This document shows, in pieces, positions 1 to 12,400 of a stretch of 64,000 nt of DNA (positions are counted from its first letter, which is position 1; each line of letters begins with the position of its first letter). The translations under genes were made by a program, and so were the position numbers. This DNA comes from Nephromyces sp. MM_2019 (Eukaryota > Apicomplexa > Aconoidasida > Nephromycida): contig JADHZB010001734.1 in NCBI GenBank assembly GCA_015657535.1, forward strand, positions 1 through 64,000, written 5' to 3'. The notes beneath the pieces are model-generated. The model ran no database searches, was not told the origin of the DNA, and was given only the letters and a program-made list of their open reading frames with translations.

Positions 1-119
1 AGGGTTTAGGGTTTAGGGTTTGAGGGGTTTAGGGTTTTAGCGGTTTAGGGTTTGAGGGGTGCCAGGGTTTAGGGTTTAGGGTTTAACGTTTAATGTTTAG
101 CGCTTAGGGTTTAGGGTTT
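1..119 (+). repeat. Degenerate TTTAGGG telomere-like array
   Basis: Repeated AGGGTTT units with many variants (TTTGAGGGG, TTTTAGCGG, GCCAGGG, TTTAACG, TTTAATG, TTTAGCGC). The G-rich strand reads left to right into the window. A left-hand chromosome end would show CCCTAAA on this strand, so this is not a normal telomere for the sequence to its right. It is more likely an old interstitial array, or a join. The P5B gene to its right runs towards it, so the array may lie inside an intron of that gene. Confidence 0.85.
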
Positions 120-363
120 CTTAGCTTGAGGCTATTGTATGAGATGGCTTTGGTTTCTGTTGCTCGATAATTTTAGATTTGCTCTCCTTTTTATGGATTG
201 TAGCTATACAATGCAGAGGCCTAATCATATCGCTAAAGCTTCACGATATATTTGCACAGACTAAAGGCGTAGATACTGAAGTCTAGGGCTCATAAAATAC
301 TAAATACGTAGAACTAGAAAAACTATAATATGAAGTATAAGGTATGCTCGGCTTATTGCTTAC

Positions 364-3300
364 TCAACCTTAAAACTCTAGTTTCAAAACATATAAACTT
401 GCATGCAGTAAATGATGAGGAAATCTTCGTTCTGCACAAGAGCTGAAATGACAGTAAATCATCTGCTATAAGGTAGAAAAAAAGCAGCTTATTCACCCCT
501 ATCATATCCATCATCTTCTGCTTCTCTTTTTTGAGTTTTTGTCTTCTTTCGCTTCTTCTTCCACTACTACCTGCTTGCTATAGTAAATAAGCTTTTTCTT
601 GCAACTTTACATGATCTCACTAAAATTCATGAGGTTTAAAGCATGTTTCCTCAACTTTCCAGACAAGGGAATGTGTATATTTTCCTTTTTCAAAGATACC
701 AACTAAGTTTCAAAACGAAAGCCTCTAAAGCCAAAAAGAAAACAAAAAATTCAACTTTTTCGTATAATCTACGTTTTCTGGAATGAGTACACACACAAAA
801 AGCTTAGAATCGCTATAATAATATCGATTGCTTGTTGCTATGTAATTAACAAACAAAATTAACGCAAACACCAAGAAAAGCTACGAGCGAAATCGTCGTG
901 AAATTTAAAGAAGAGGTCGAAAAATTAAGCCGGAAAATCCCAAACAAAGAGCATAAAAAGAAACAACGAAAACATCAAGAAAGAAGAAAATTCAGGCAGA
1001 GAATTCTAGAGATACACATAAAACTCAACGTGTATCACACACAGAAACAGAGCAACGCATGAAAAATACAATACATAAAACACAGCATATACAATACACA
1101 CAACACACACGCACAACACACATACAACACACACATCCAACATATATATTCAACACATACTCTCATCATCTCCACAAAGATGCAACTCTGTGATTTACCA
1201 ATTACTTCTAAGACAACAGGAAACACACAAGAAATTCGACTAATCCACAGCCACTAGACACACATTTAACCTGTTAGTATAACAGAAGATAAACACAGAC
1301 GACAAGCAACAAACTAGGAGGAAGATACACACACAGCACAGAGCTGCCTAGACTATCGAAAAAAACAAAATAAATGACACAGAATAGATCGAGTGTATGT
1401 ACACTCAAATACGCGATTATGCATGATCATAGAAGCTTAAATCCTCAGGGGGGAATGCATCGCTTTAACTAGCAGTAGGCATAGCACAAACATTCAGCCT
1501 ACCATCATATCCAAAAGCATGGGTAGACATACGCATATGATGTGCTGAAACAACGCTGTAGGTACAGTAAAAAACAGATATTCTATCATTTTCTCATGAT
1601 TTATACTCAAAAACCAATTGAGATGATCATTAAATGATAGCCAAAAAAATGCACGTACACACACCATAGATACCCGTAGAAAATCGTGCTAATATAAGAA
1701 ACACACACACACAAGAATATAAACCGAAGATGAAGTTTGCATACTCCCCTTCCAATAAAACACACAAATTAAAGCACACAGCTATTCGGATATTCTATTT
1801 TAACATAAAACTGCAGCACATAAAGTTATTCGAAATTCAAGCTCCGGACACGCACAAACTGCTCACTAAAATGCAGATTCCTAACACACACAAACTTCTC
1901 CCACGCACAAACCCCCCCTCCACACACGAACTCCCCCCCTCCACACACGAACTCCCCCCCGCACACATGAGCTCCCCCCCACGCACGAGCTCCCCCCTCA
2001 TACATAATGTCTCACTCCAACATGCACGAAACTTAGCGAGCATCCTGACTTTGCATAAGGCTTACTTCGCACGCACACAGCTACATCTAAAGCATAAAAT
2101 ACAAGCTAACGCAGACACACACACACATTTCTTGCTCTTAACACACATTTCTTCTCTTACTGCCATTCCTTCTTTGTGGTGAAGATAGCAAACTCTTCGG
2201 CCTGAATAATTGAACATTTCGAGTTTCTCAGCCGAAATTTGATGATTGGAAGCCACCAGAAGATGAGGAAGAAGATACCTCCACTGAGTATCACAAGAAT
2301 CCAATAAAACACCTCACCGATGAAGCTTTTCTGATATGCGACGGCCGTCACAGGACTGCAGGAAAAGCAAAAAAAAAGAGAACTTCCCTAAGATTAAGCA
2401 ACAAATATCTCTATCCTTTAGAATTATAAAATACAAAAACTCACACACGGAGAAATAGAAAAACTCACACACACAGAGAAGCGCAGAACCTCGAACGCAC
2501 ACACGGCGATACACAGAAGCATGCAAACACATACCACATCACGCAGAAATCAACACGCAAGCATACACAAGAAAATACCGACACTCTTAATTATGTGCGT
2601 ACATCAAATCGTAAAACAGCGTGCACACAAATGCATATGCTAGGTTCTACAAATATACACACTCAAGAAAAGTGGAACACTAAAAAGTGCAGCAGAGATT
2701 CCCCAAACTCTGAAATTTTTCCGTGAACTCACAGATACAATGAAAACACTAATAGCTTCCAGCCACACAAATCCCCCCCTATATACAAGCAGATTAAACT
2801 AGCAAAAGCTATTCGCGATCTTTATAGCTAAAACTTTAATATAGCGAAAAAACTGAAGATAAATTCAATTTTTTCAACAACAAATTACTACTTAAAGCAC
2901 TGGCTAACACACGGTGTTCACCTTCCTAACGATACGTCTTCAGAATCGGAAGAAAAGCATTCCTTATCAAAATCGCACTCTATAATATTCCTGTATAGTA
3001 AGGAGCATCAAGTGTACATACACTCCAAAAAAAAGTTTAGGAGAAAGCCACAAATTCAACAGAGCATCGAGTGTATGCAAACCCCAAAGAAAACATTTTA
3101 GAGATGCTCATTCAGGATTGAGAAGAATATTCAGCTGAAATATCTGCCAAATAAAGCATATAAACCAGCAAAAAAACCTTATGTTTACTGAGTAGGGAAG
3201 ATAACTGCTGTGTGTGTTGTTATTTTTATAAAAGCAAAACTGCCCAAAAAAGATTCCAAGATATTCTAAAGGAGGGAAAAACGCATAAATCAGCAGAAAA

Positions 3301-4740
3301 AACTTCAAAAGACTGCCTTCATTAAGGAGCCAGGGTTGCATGTATGGCTTGATTGGGCTTACACACACACACAGCACTTTTAAGCATTTGAATATTCGCA
3401 GCAACGCCCAGGTAGTGTGAATGCTGTGCTTTCATAAATTTGCATAATTACAAACGTAAAACAATCTTCGGAATACGCACATCCTACATATATATGAAAC
3501 ACATAAATCCAACATACATATCCCGCATAAAATCAACTCCCAACTAATGTAAACCCAGAACATACCCAACGCGCACATGCAACAAACGCATCCAACACAC
3601 ACATGCAATACACACATCCAACATATATATCCAACACAACCAACAAATACCCAACACACATATCCAATACACCCAATACGCACCCAACAGATCCAACAAA
3701 TCTCTGGCACACACATGAAACACGCACATCCAACACATATGCCAACACCCACACAATACACACACCAAAAACACATAAAATTCGCCTCTATACTTTTAAA
3801 AAATCATCAAAACCTGGCATCTTGCCAAAGAAAAGTGCCTAGTCTCCCGTGCCGCTCACAGCGTGCATCTTCTATCCTTCTCACACTTCTGTTCGAAAAA
3901 ACTCTCCAGATAAACCCTCTAACAGCTTCGCTTGAACTACATAATAAGTTCATCCTTGCCGTAGAAAGATACTTTGATGATATTCATTAAAAGGGTAGAA
4001 TACTCCCTATCGTCATCACGCTGCAGACGAAAAAGAATAATAGCTTGATGATGAGAAAAAAGACTCACAAATCTAATCAGCTACACACTACAATCAACTC
4101 ACACACATTAAAATTTGATTGAATTACTAAAAAATTAGTCCTTTATAGAGATGTAAGACATCCAAAGAATAGTAGACAAAAACGCAAAAAGAACATCATT
4201 TTTTCAGCAATTTCTCAGCTTTTCAAGAATTTCAGACGGATAATGCACGCGAATTTACACACAGAGCTGCACACACTTATTCGCTGCTAACTTGTAGTTT
4301 TCAGAAGAATTTCAGACTTTTTGAAGATGTGAAATCTCGTCGGCAGTCTATATTTTTATACATAGGAACAATGATAGGGCATGCCAAGAATATGATATAT
4401 AAGGGGGGGAGTAATTGGTTGAGCTACGATGCTTTAAAACCCAAGAAATACCTTGTTTAGCCATGAAATGCAAGCTGCTAAACAAGTGTGCGTGTTTTCT
4501 CAGTAAAGCGAGGGTGGCTAAAGGTTAGCTTCATGAACTCTGTAATGGGATGATAGTTTGTGGGAGGTTGCGGGGGGCTTCGACGGTGTGCCGCGTGTGG
4601 GGGGTTAAATCACCTGAAATTTACACTGCAAAGTTCAAGCTTTATTCCAGCCATTCGAATCGAGTTCCCATAAAGAGGACGGGCATCAAATCTAATTATT
4701 TCTAGCTTAGCTACCCTCCTTCTTACAGCAACTTCTTCCT
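364..4740 (-). CDS. P5B-type cation-transporting ATPase, N-terminal exons (partial)
   Basis: Five exons join in frame on the minus strand: 4740-4614, 2355-2161, 1555-1503, 1207-1161 and 442-364. Acceptors include CTTTTCCTGCAG and ATTTCAG; donors are GTGATT, GTAAGA, GTAGGC, GTATGT and GTAAGC. The second exon encodes a long hydrophobic segment around GEVFYWILVILSGGIFFLIF, then WWLP, KCSIIQAEEFAIF and a basic end. This is the membrane-entry pattern at the start of P5B ATPases (ATP13A2/Ypk9 family: hydrophobic helix, W-x-P, then C-x-L-x-x-A-E/D). Later exons give VIGKSQSCIFVEMMR and SSSFTACKFICFE, matching the F-x-x-R to F-x-P/A-x-x-F stretch that follows in the family. The P-type catalytic core would lie left of the window. 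The first coding exon is uncertain; a 10-base exon starting with ATG at 4909 fits the phase. The intron between 2355 and 4614 is about 2.3 kb. Family identity rests on pattern, not alignment. Confidence 0.55.
1895..2000. repeat. C-rich minisatellite in P5B intron
   Basis: About five imperfect copies of a roughly 20-base unit, ACACACGAACTCCCCCCCTC and variants. The minus (sense) strand carries runs of six or more G at regular spacing, so intron RNA could form a G-quadruplex. The open frames across it are simple-sequence artefacts. Confidence 0.8.
2370..4600. other. CA/TG-rich intron sequence
   Basis: Long stretch rich in CACACA on the plus strand, densest at 3360-3780 (CCAACACA-type units). 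It lies between two exons assigned to the P5B gene, so on the sense strand it is TG-rich intron. Further microexons are possible. I found none that had both strong splice signals and matching phase. Confidence 0.5.
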
Positions 4741-5282
4741 CTTTGAAATCCACAATTCAACAATTATACCATGATTTCATGCTTATCTCAAAGCTTATAA
4801 TATGAATTTTATAGTAGACAGAAACGAATAGCTTGGAGAAACTAGGAACAAGAACGAATAATCATTCCATAATGAAGCGCAAAAAATTTGCCTTTACACC
4901 AGAAAGCATCTTCAACAAGCCCACAGGGGGCTCACTACTGCTTCCACCTCGTTGATAAAGCTTTTACGCACGAATTAATACGTCCCAGATTGTAGAAACA
5001 TACGCTGAATAGGAAAGACACACGCACACACATGTATACAGCAGGTGCTCGACGCGCATACTTTAGACGCCTTGCTTATTTTATGTTATTTCAACTAAAT
5101 CTGCTCGATCAGAAAGCGATAGAAAAGAGAGGAATAGCATCTTTAGACATCCAGTCTGCTAACACACAGCGAATTTCATTGCCAAATTTCCATTCCGGAG
5201 TGTGTCATTTTTTATGTTTTTATTTGTAGTGTGCATTTTATAGCGCTTTATTCACTAAGGAGTATTCACTACAGCATCCTTT

Positions 5283-5436
5283 TTCCGTTTAGGAAGAGAA
5301 AAGGAATAGGAGAAGAAGAGAAGAGGAATAAGAGAAAAAGAGGAGCAAGAGACGAAGAGGACGAAGAGAAAAAGAGGAGCAAGAGAAAAAGAGGAGCAAG
5401 AGAAGAGTAGCAGCAAGAAGAGGAGGAAGTAGGCTA
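5283..5436 (+). repeat. Purine-only tract (GAGAAGAGGA-type)
   Basis: About 150 bases almost purely A and G on the plus strand, with repeated AAAGAGGAGCAAGAG units. It could form triplex or H-DNA. It lies just upstream of the 5' end of the minus-strand P5B exons, where it is a pyrimidine tract on the sense strand. Confidence 0.8.
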
Positions 5437-5788
5437 GTGAAAAACACATATATATGCATAATAACAGCAAAACTATCTCGAATACTGCATCTCAAATCCA
5501 CTACCAGGTTCTACTATGGGGAGAGCACCTTTACTCCTATGCGAATATCCAAAAAAAAATCTTGTGTGTGCTCAGATAACTATACGTCTCCTGCAGCTTA
5601 TGTATACTGAGCTGTGTGTGTGTTTGATGAGCTGCGCTCTCTTTTTTCATCCCAAAATGTCTATAAATCCTGAAAATATAAAACCCCAAATTATGCAGCA
5701 CAATACCTTCTTCCTAGGGTTATTCAACTAGCTAGTAAGCAGAATCTAATTCCCGCCTAAAGGTTGCTTAAACAGCTAGCCAATGCTT

Positions 5789-5865
5789 CCGAAGAAGCTT
5801 CATTAAATGAGCAGCGGGATTTCCGGGGTAGCCAGCCGTCACATCCGAGGAAGCCTCATCAAATG
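5789..5865. repeat. Imperfect 21-base direct repeat
   Basis: CCGAAGAAGCTTCATTAAATG at 5789 recurs as CCGAGGAAGCCTCATCAAATG at 5845, 56 bases later, with 4 mismatches. No function is evident. The surrounding 4.95-6.2 kb otherwise shows no supported exon. Confidence 0.6.
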
Positions 5866-6196
5866 CGAAATTTGCCGTATATTACAGAATTTAAAGAGAA
5901 TTGGCAAATTTCGAACGCTCATCCTCCTCCCTATTAGTTGTTTTCTGGAATGAAAATTTTCATGCCCTACACAAAAGAAAAAATTAATTTCAGCGATTTC
6001 GCTGAAATGAGCTATTTTACAGCGTCAGTGATCAAGGAATATCGCAGTAATTTATCAATAAAAATTCCCGCCTTCTAGAAGCGGAAACAAAGAAATGCTT
6101 TTTAGGGTTTTCGGGTAAAAAACTGACATTTTCTTGTGGTAGATTCGGACGTATTGGCATCTCCTTGTAACGATTTGATTCCCTTAAGGCACCAAT

Positions 6197-6610
6197 TTAC
6201 AAGATCTTAATCAGCTCATAAATCAACTTGAAAATTGCATTGTCGATATGAACTAGAGCAATTTGAAAATTAAAATCTTCAATAGTAGATCTAAACAGAA
6301 TATTCGTGAAATATTTATCTTCAATACGTAAATTAACCATAATTTTAGTGAAATATGCATCTTCAATGTGTGAATTCACCAAAAATTTACCCAAACACGC
6401 ATCTTCAATATCAGAGCTAAACAGAATACTCATAAAGCACACACCTACTACGCTAAAATCAGTCAGAATTCTAGTGAGATAAGCATCTTCAATACAAAAA
6501 TCAATCAGAATACTCAAAAACTCATGCACCTCCAATACTAGAGCTAAAAAGAGCACTCACAATAGTGCACAACTCCCATGCTAAGTTCAATCAGAATATT
6601 CAAAAAAACT
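6197..6610 (-). repeat. 42-base tandem repeat reading as 14-residue repeats
   Basis: ATCTTCAAT recurs at 6275, 6317, 6359, 6401 and 6485, exactly 42 or 84 bases apart, with degenerate copies at about 6443, 6528 and 6570. Because 42 is divisible by three, the minus-strand frame 6556-6197 (119 codons from a non-ATG codon) stays open as 14-residue units such as IEDAYFTKIMVNLR and IEDKYFTNILFRST. Even the degenerate unit keeps its length. This may be a coding repeat exon (amphipathic, I-E-D-x-x-F pattern) or a minisatellite that stays open because of its length. No splice sites were fixed. Confidence 0.65.
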
Positions 6611-7441
6611 TAAAACCTTCAATATTTCCGTAAAGGACGCTACTTCACACAACCCCGTCTTTAACATAGCAAAAAACGCCTAGAATTAAAAAAGAAGTTT
6701 CAAAAGTGGAGATTTGTGATAAATCGTAAATCACCAGCCCTTGCTCTTCCCGAGAATGAGTAGCTAAGCCTGCCAAAATCTACTCATAAAATGATGCAGT
6801 TCTTGGTTGGTAGCGAAGCTGCCGGAAACTAGCAGAACACATCAAACTAGCTCCTACGCCTTAAAAAGAGCTTCCTTAAGGACTACTTGTATAACACTAG
6901 GGAGTTCTGATTATTTACCCAAGAGGGCTAAATAGCAATTTCTATAAAAAGTATCTCCCCGAAAAATTCTAAAGCAGTGCAAAACCGCTCATTGGGTTCG
7001 AGCCATGGGCTTCGCCAATACTACAGGAAACGTAACCAACGGTGAAAATTTATTTTGAAATTCTTTTTCACCCGAAAAAGTGTACTCTGCCTCAATTTTT
7101 AGCGGCGATGACATTTTTTAAAGATTTTTTGCAATTCATCAGGTTCTTATGCATTATTTTACCTCTTCTAGGTGACCGGTTTAGTAAAACGACTTATTGA
7201 TTAAAGGTCTTACGGAAAGTTACGGGAGACAATTAAAATGCTGCTATCACAAGAAGGGGAAGAAGTCTTTACTTACCCGTAACTGAAACGGTCATCGGTT
7301 TCACTTGCAAGTTTTCCAAAGTCCAAACGCAAACAGCTGCCTCCAATGCTTCCCCAGCTGATGAGAAAGTACCACTTTTTTATAAATATCCGTGGAAATT
7401 TGTGTGTCCTACCGGGCTACATATCGTACAGCTTCTTACCT

Positions 7442-7624
7442 TCAAATGTGTTTTATCCTGTGGGATGCCTCTAAAAAGCAACCAACGCTAAAGTTTTCCC
7501 TCATCAAAGGCATGCCACTTACATTCCACCACATAGTCTCTTTTGCCGTACCATAACGTCTGAGTAAACGACTTTTGACAATTTTGTGGTTACGCAGTGA
7601 TTGTAGCTTTAATTGCGTGGGCAA
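7442..7624 (-). CDS. Candidate exon, basic protein of unknown function
   Basis: The minus-strand frame opens right after a CTGCAG acceptor at 7625 and encodes a basic stretch including RNHKIVKSRLLRRYGTAKET and then MWWN. A perfect GTAAGT donor follows the MWWN codons; read-through instead reaches a TGA at 7444-7442. In phase it could follow the neighbouring gene (exons 9448-7863) if a GTGGAA donor at about 7871 is used and the in-frame piece DDMSGNIL (about 7829-7806) is included. The run of basic residues followed by W-W faintly resembles a chromodomain, but this is not enough to name it. Confidence 0.35.
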   Translation of the reverse strand: MPTQLKLQSLRNHKIVKSRLLRRYGTAKETMWWNVSGMPLMRENFSVGCFLEASHRIKHI

Positions 7625-7862
7625 GTCATTCTGCAGTTACCTTGCTTGCCAGCGGCACCTGATTACGGCAAGGGGAAGAAGTATACGCAAAGGAGTCTAA
7701 CCTGGGTTTTTATTTCCAGTGCTTATCGTATGTTTTGGTACAAAGAGCTATAATGAGATGGCAAATTCACGGGGAAACGAAATGGAACCCCCCAGATGAC
7801 CTACACTAGAATGTTGCCAGACATATCATCCTGGAAACGAAAATAGCGCCACATTTCATTTA

Positions 7863-9448
7863 TTAATATTCCACTAAAACTTCAGCTGGCAACAGCTGGA
7901 TTTCTGCTTTTTCTACGTGGCTGCAATGCTGTTTGGGATATGTGGCACATCAGAGCGAGGAACGGTCATTAAGATACTTACACTATTCCGGTGATGAGTA
8001 GCAGCTTCATACAATGCTGCTTTCGTATGATGATATTTCTACAGGGTCTGCAGCTCCATGACTAAACAGCTAGGATGCTTACTAAATCCATCAAAGCTGT
8101 GACCTGGTGTACTCTGTGGCATCCGCTGAGAAAAGGGGGTTTTTCACTAAAAAGCTGATCAAATTGATTTTTTTAAACACGCACGTAGTTATTTCAGGGT
8201 TTCCCTAAGCTGCCCAGTTTAAATTTTATTGGGAACCGTAGTTTGGATGATATCTTGACGATGATATTATATATTCGCTTGCACAGACTGGATGCGAACG
8301 ACTCAGCGTGGCTGACCTGTCTCGTTAAGCAGCAAGCAGACATCGAAATTCTAATGCAATAACTAATAAAACTAATATTTGGGAAAAAGTCGTAACCTGC
8401 TTTTAGAGTGAGACAAAAAAATTGCTAGAATCCATTGAGTGCGTAGCTTCACCGCGTTTTCCCTGAAAATTGATTTGTACCTTAAGCAATGCAACCACAG
8501 GGAAGACACGAGGAAAGATTTCACAGTGCCGTACATAAACTTCTATTTGATTAAAAATACACGCAAACATCAATTTTTCCATAGCAAGCTAAGCTGACTT
8601 AGACACTGTTTTCGAGCCTTAAGAGCATATTTGTTGGGCTGTGCTCTTTGTGACTTTGCAGTTTAAACCAAACATTTTTCACGTTATACTTCGCATATAA
8701 GTATGCAACCGGTGGTGTGCTTGAGCACTAAACAGTGGATGGTGCCTAATGCTTCCTAAACTGTAATTCTCTTGAAGAGTTTTTCTTCTATCTTTTTATG
8801 CTACTTAGTGACACATGAACTAGCATCACGGATTCGCTAGAGTTGTTTTTTCTAATCCAAATGACAGCATTTGTTTCAAATTACGGCTGCATATAAAATT
8901 TAAGGTAGAAGCTTCAGGATGTCCTCAAAATAAGTACTTTTACCGAATACCGAATCACGATATTTTGTGGGAGTATCACAATCATATGTCGTTTTTCAGC
9001 ACGTAGTAGTGCTAGTGCACAACAGAAGCATCAATTGAGGAAATTCAGCACATCCCCCTTCAGCAACACAGTAAAAAGCTAATACCTTGGAGTGCTCCTT
9101 ATATGCTTAAAATGTAACCAGTGACGTAAATTGCCTCTGCTGTGACATCATTTTTTTCAACCTCTTAAATTCAATTCGCTCATAAAAGCTACAAAGTAGC
9201 ATACATTGAACATCAGGTACGCATTTAGTACTATGGTGCTTTTTGACCGGCTGCTTCAGTTTACTGGTTAAGAGAGTCACCCAGTTTACGAGCCAATTCA
9301 TTGATCTTAGAATACAGCAGATCACCCCGACGCTTCAATTGTGAGCTTAAGAGTTGTCTTTGCTGCTGGAAAAAAAAAAATACAAAGCTGTCAGCTCCTC
9401 TTGCACCATTACCTTTTTGCAATTAATCTCCCTGTCTAACCGTAGCCG
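7863..9448 (-). CDS. Intron-rich gene, coiled-coil protein of unknown function (3' part)
   Basis: Seven exons keep phase on the minus strand: 9448-9413, 9365-9265, 8462-8397, 8350-8317, 8154-8104, 8061-7982 and 7920-7863. Signals are good: acceptors CTTTTGCAG, a ten-base T run then CCAG, and AATTTTCAG; donors GTAATG, GTAAAC, GTTACG, GTCAGC and GTAAGT. The second exon gives QQRQLLSSQLKRRGDLLYSK then INELARKLGDSLN, a charged helical, probably coiled-coil stretch. The next gives ENAVKLRTQWILAIFLSHSK, and the last ends AEIQLLPAEVLVEY before TAA. An alternative acceptor at about 8125 would shorten the fifth exon. The final stop may be bypassed by splicing to 7624. The upstream part is missing and may be the membrane exons at 12.7-14.3 kb. 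I recognise no family. Confidence 0.55.
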
Positions 9449-12400
9449 CTGCAAAAGGTGGTAAACCCCTATGCATAAAGGAATCGAAGGGGGAAAATCT
9501 CGTAGGAAATAGCCGGAAGCACTTCCGACTCACTTTCTCTGTGACGTTTTATCGTTTTCGTATCATATACTACGGGATATATATGAATAAAGCATGTGAA
9601 CTATCCAAAATAGATTGCATCGTTGCTTAGACGCATAGCGTACTTTGTGCTGCCTTTATTTGATGTGGCAATATCTTAGAACTCTGGAAAATCTATCTTA
9701 CGAAAGTTATTAAAATTTATAAATGCATAAGTTAGTAATATACTCATTTTCTGCCGTAGGCTTATTAAGTTCAGTTTTTATCATGCATAGTAGCGTCCGG
9801 GATGACTCAGCTACTCATAATTAAGCTGATTCTACAGTGTTAATGCGCGTAATGTACGTTTGGAAGGAGGTGCGATACTTAGTGCCGAACTACCTAGTTC
9901 TCCAACTACCGTATCCAATTGGCTGCTTCACAAATAAAATAAATCAACAGCTATGATGTACCATCCTCCCTTAATACTTTGCCTCATAAAAAACAGCTCC
10001 AAACTTAGCTTGCTTTCGAGACTCTGAACTATTCCAGCTAGAAGCTCACTTCAAAGCTTTAAACTGCCTAAAAAGTTAACATAACATTTTGAGGAAATGA
10101 ACCGACATGCTTGGTGGCCATAGAGGATGCCTTCTTTTTTTTCAAAGTAAATAGGAAAGTCTCTTCTGAGTCAAAAAATTCCACATAAATAGAGGTGGCT
10201 TTTTTTTGTGCTTACCTCAAAAGCTGAACTTTTTTTTGCAGTTTTTCGCTCATAAATAGAAATAAAAAATATTCGGATAGGAAAACATAATTTGCATGAT
10301 ATTTAGCATGTAAAGCTTTGTGGATATCGTTGTTTTCAACTAATTGCTCATTTTAAATATAAAAGACAAAAAAAATAATTGTGCTCTTGCGACTTAGTTT
10401 TTGTTAGAAGGCTTTTTTATTTGCAGTTTTATCCTGTTCCATGAATATCTTTAACACAGGCGGGCTAAATGGTTGCTTATGCTATGCATATTACCGAATC
10501 ATTACAGCTGATAGTAATATGGCATTGTGCCCACCTCCAAATTTTCATGCAGCTCACATTTCACTATAAATTGCCTCAATTTGGCGCTCAACTTAAACTG
10601 TTACTATCGTATAAAAAAAGTAAAAAAAAAATTTTTCCTGCAAATTCTGAAGCTTATGAGCACTTCTAACACGATTAATAGGCGCCACTAGAGTGTTAGC
10701 AACAGTTGCTGGTTAAATCTTGGGGTATAGGTCCAATCCCAATATAGTTAATGAGCCTGACTCCAAGACCAATATCAACGAAGCCGTAGCTCAAGATTTG
10801 CGCACGGGGTAAAATCCAAGCCTTCTTTTTCCTCTTTAAATAGCAAAATATCCTCATACATTCTCTCCTTTAATTCAAAAAGTAATTTCCGCTTGTGTTA
10901 TCTCTCACTTTTTTTTCCCCTCCCTCTACCGCTTTAGCCACCGGATACACACAGAGACAGAAGGATCCCATCATGCCCATGCTAAATTCTACCAGAAATA
11001 CCCGGGTATTCATATCCTTAAAGTTATTCCGGCTCTCATTATGGCATCTCAATCATTAAGATGTTGCTGACTCTTTCTCATCTGACATTATACGGTAGAA
11101 TAGGAGCAATTTAATTTCAATCTTACTTAAAGCTGTGGACTACCACCACCGCACAATAATGCATGCAATACTCAACCCTACTGCGCCCTTTGTAAATTGT
11201 GCCGCTGCTGTTTAAGCGCCGTGAGAGTTTTACAGAATTTCATCTTCCTCCACATTTTCTTCTGTTCTCTTTCATCGCGATATCACCATTTCGCACCTTT
11301 TTATTTTTGCGGAAATAAGATTTTTTTCTAATTCTCATGCCAGCAAAAAAGATCTTGTTCAGAAAAGTAGGAAGTGTCTGGGGGGCATGGATGCCAATAT
11401 TTTACCCAGAGTCTATCTTGTGCCTACTTAATTTCAATGCTTATTGGTGAAAAAGAAAATCATCTATAAAAAGAGCGACTAAAATGGTAAGTTTTTCAAT
11501 GAGAAAAGTTTCGACCGATGAAGTAGCCATTTATGCAATGAGGGTGGGCGGATATTAGCGAGGGTATGGCAGCGGAGAATTATTTATAATCGCATCCGAA
11601 GTGTAATATTGCATTGCATTTTTAGAGCACAAAAATTAGTTTGTTTTAAGATGAAGTTAAACTATATTACCAAATAGCGCTGCCCAGAGTATATTTATTA
11701 GGTGTATGCAGACACCTTCAAGTGCAGCTTACCTCAATTTTTTCTTACAAAAGACGAAGATGAAATTTGAATTTTTGTCAATTTAAAAAAAAAAAAAAGA
11801 AATAATGAGATGAGTCAGCAGCGATGCACAAGTTTTACTCTGGTAATATGCTGTTCAGCTTCTTGTCTGCTACAATGCTCGATGTTCCTCGAGAAATTTT
11901 TTTGTAAATAATTTCACCGCGGAAAGACTTGAAACGTCTGTGGTCAGCATAATATGCTAGCGTGATTATGTAAGAAATAAAAGCTTTTTTTGGCGGTTTT
12001 ATAGATGAATTGAAGATTATATGGATATAGAACGCAAAAATTTAGCATAGTGACGCAGGGCATTTTGATTAGCAGATATCCTGTGTATGTCCCACTTTCC
12101 TTTTGTGCTTCTGACTAGATTTGTTATTTTTTTCAAAATTTCATATTAAGAGAGAAGCCATCGTTGCAAGCGAGGCATCCACCGCCTAACTATTATGTTC
12201 ATGGGCTATGGTAACGTGCTATTCTTGGCTTATCCTATGAATGAACCTCGTAGAACAGAAGTCCCCTACGTAAAATTCAGCATTTTTTCCTTGATAGACT
12301 TATCTGAATAGGTTAAATGCCTAATTAGGGACATAAGCCATTCAGCACAAAATTTAATGACAAGAATTTGAATTTATTGCGCCCAAAATTTCATTTTGGA

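Noticed and set aside
1..119. True chromosome end
   Set aside because: Repeat orientation is opposite to that of a left-hand telomere and the units are degenerate.
1730..2182. 150-codon plus-strand frame
   Set aside because: It consists of CA/CCCCC simple repeats (THKLL, PPSTHEL) and lies over a minus-strand intron of the P5B gene.
3432..3990. Overlapping Cys/Val/Trp- and Thr/His-rich frames on both strands
   Set aside because: Open only because ACACAT/TGTGTA repeats lack stops; no splice signals or start context support them.
7442..7624. Retrotransposon chromodomain
   Set aside because: Only a vague basic stretch and W-W; no integrase, reverse transcriptase or long terminal repeats seen nearby.
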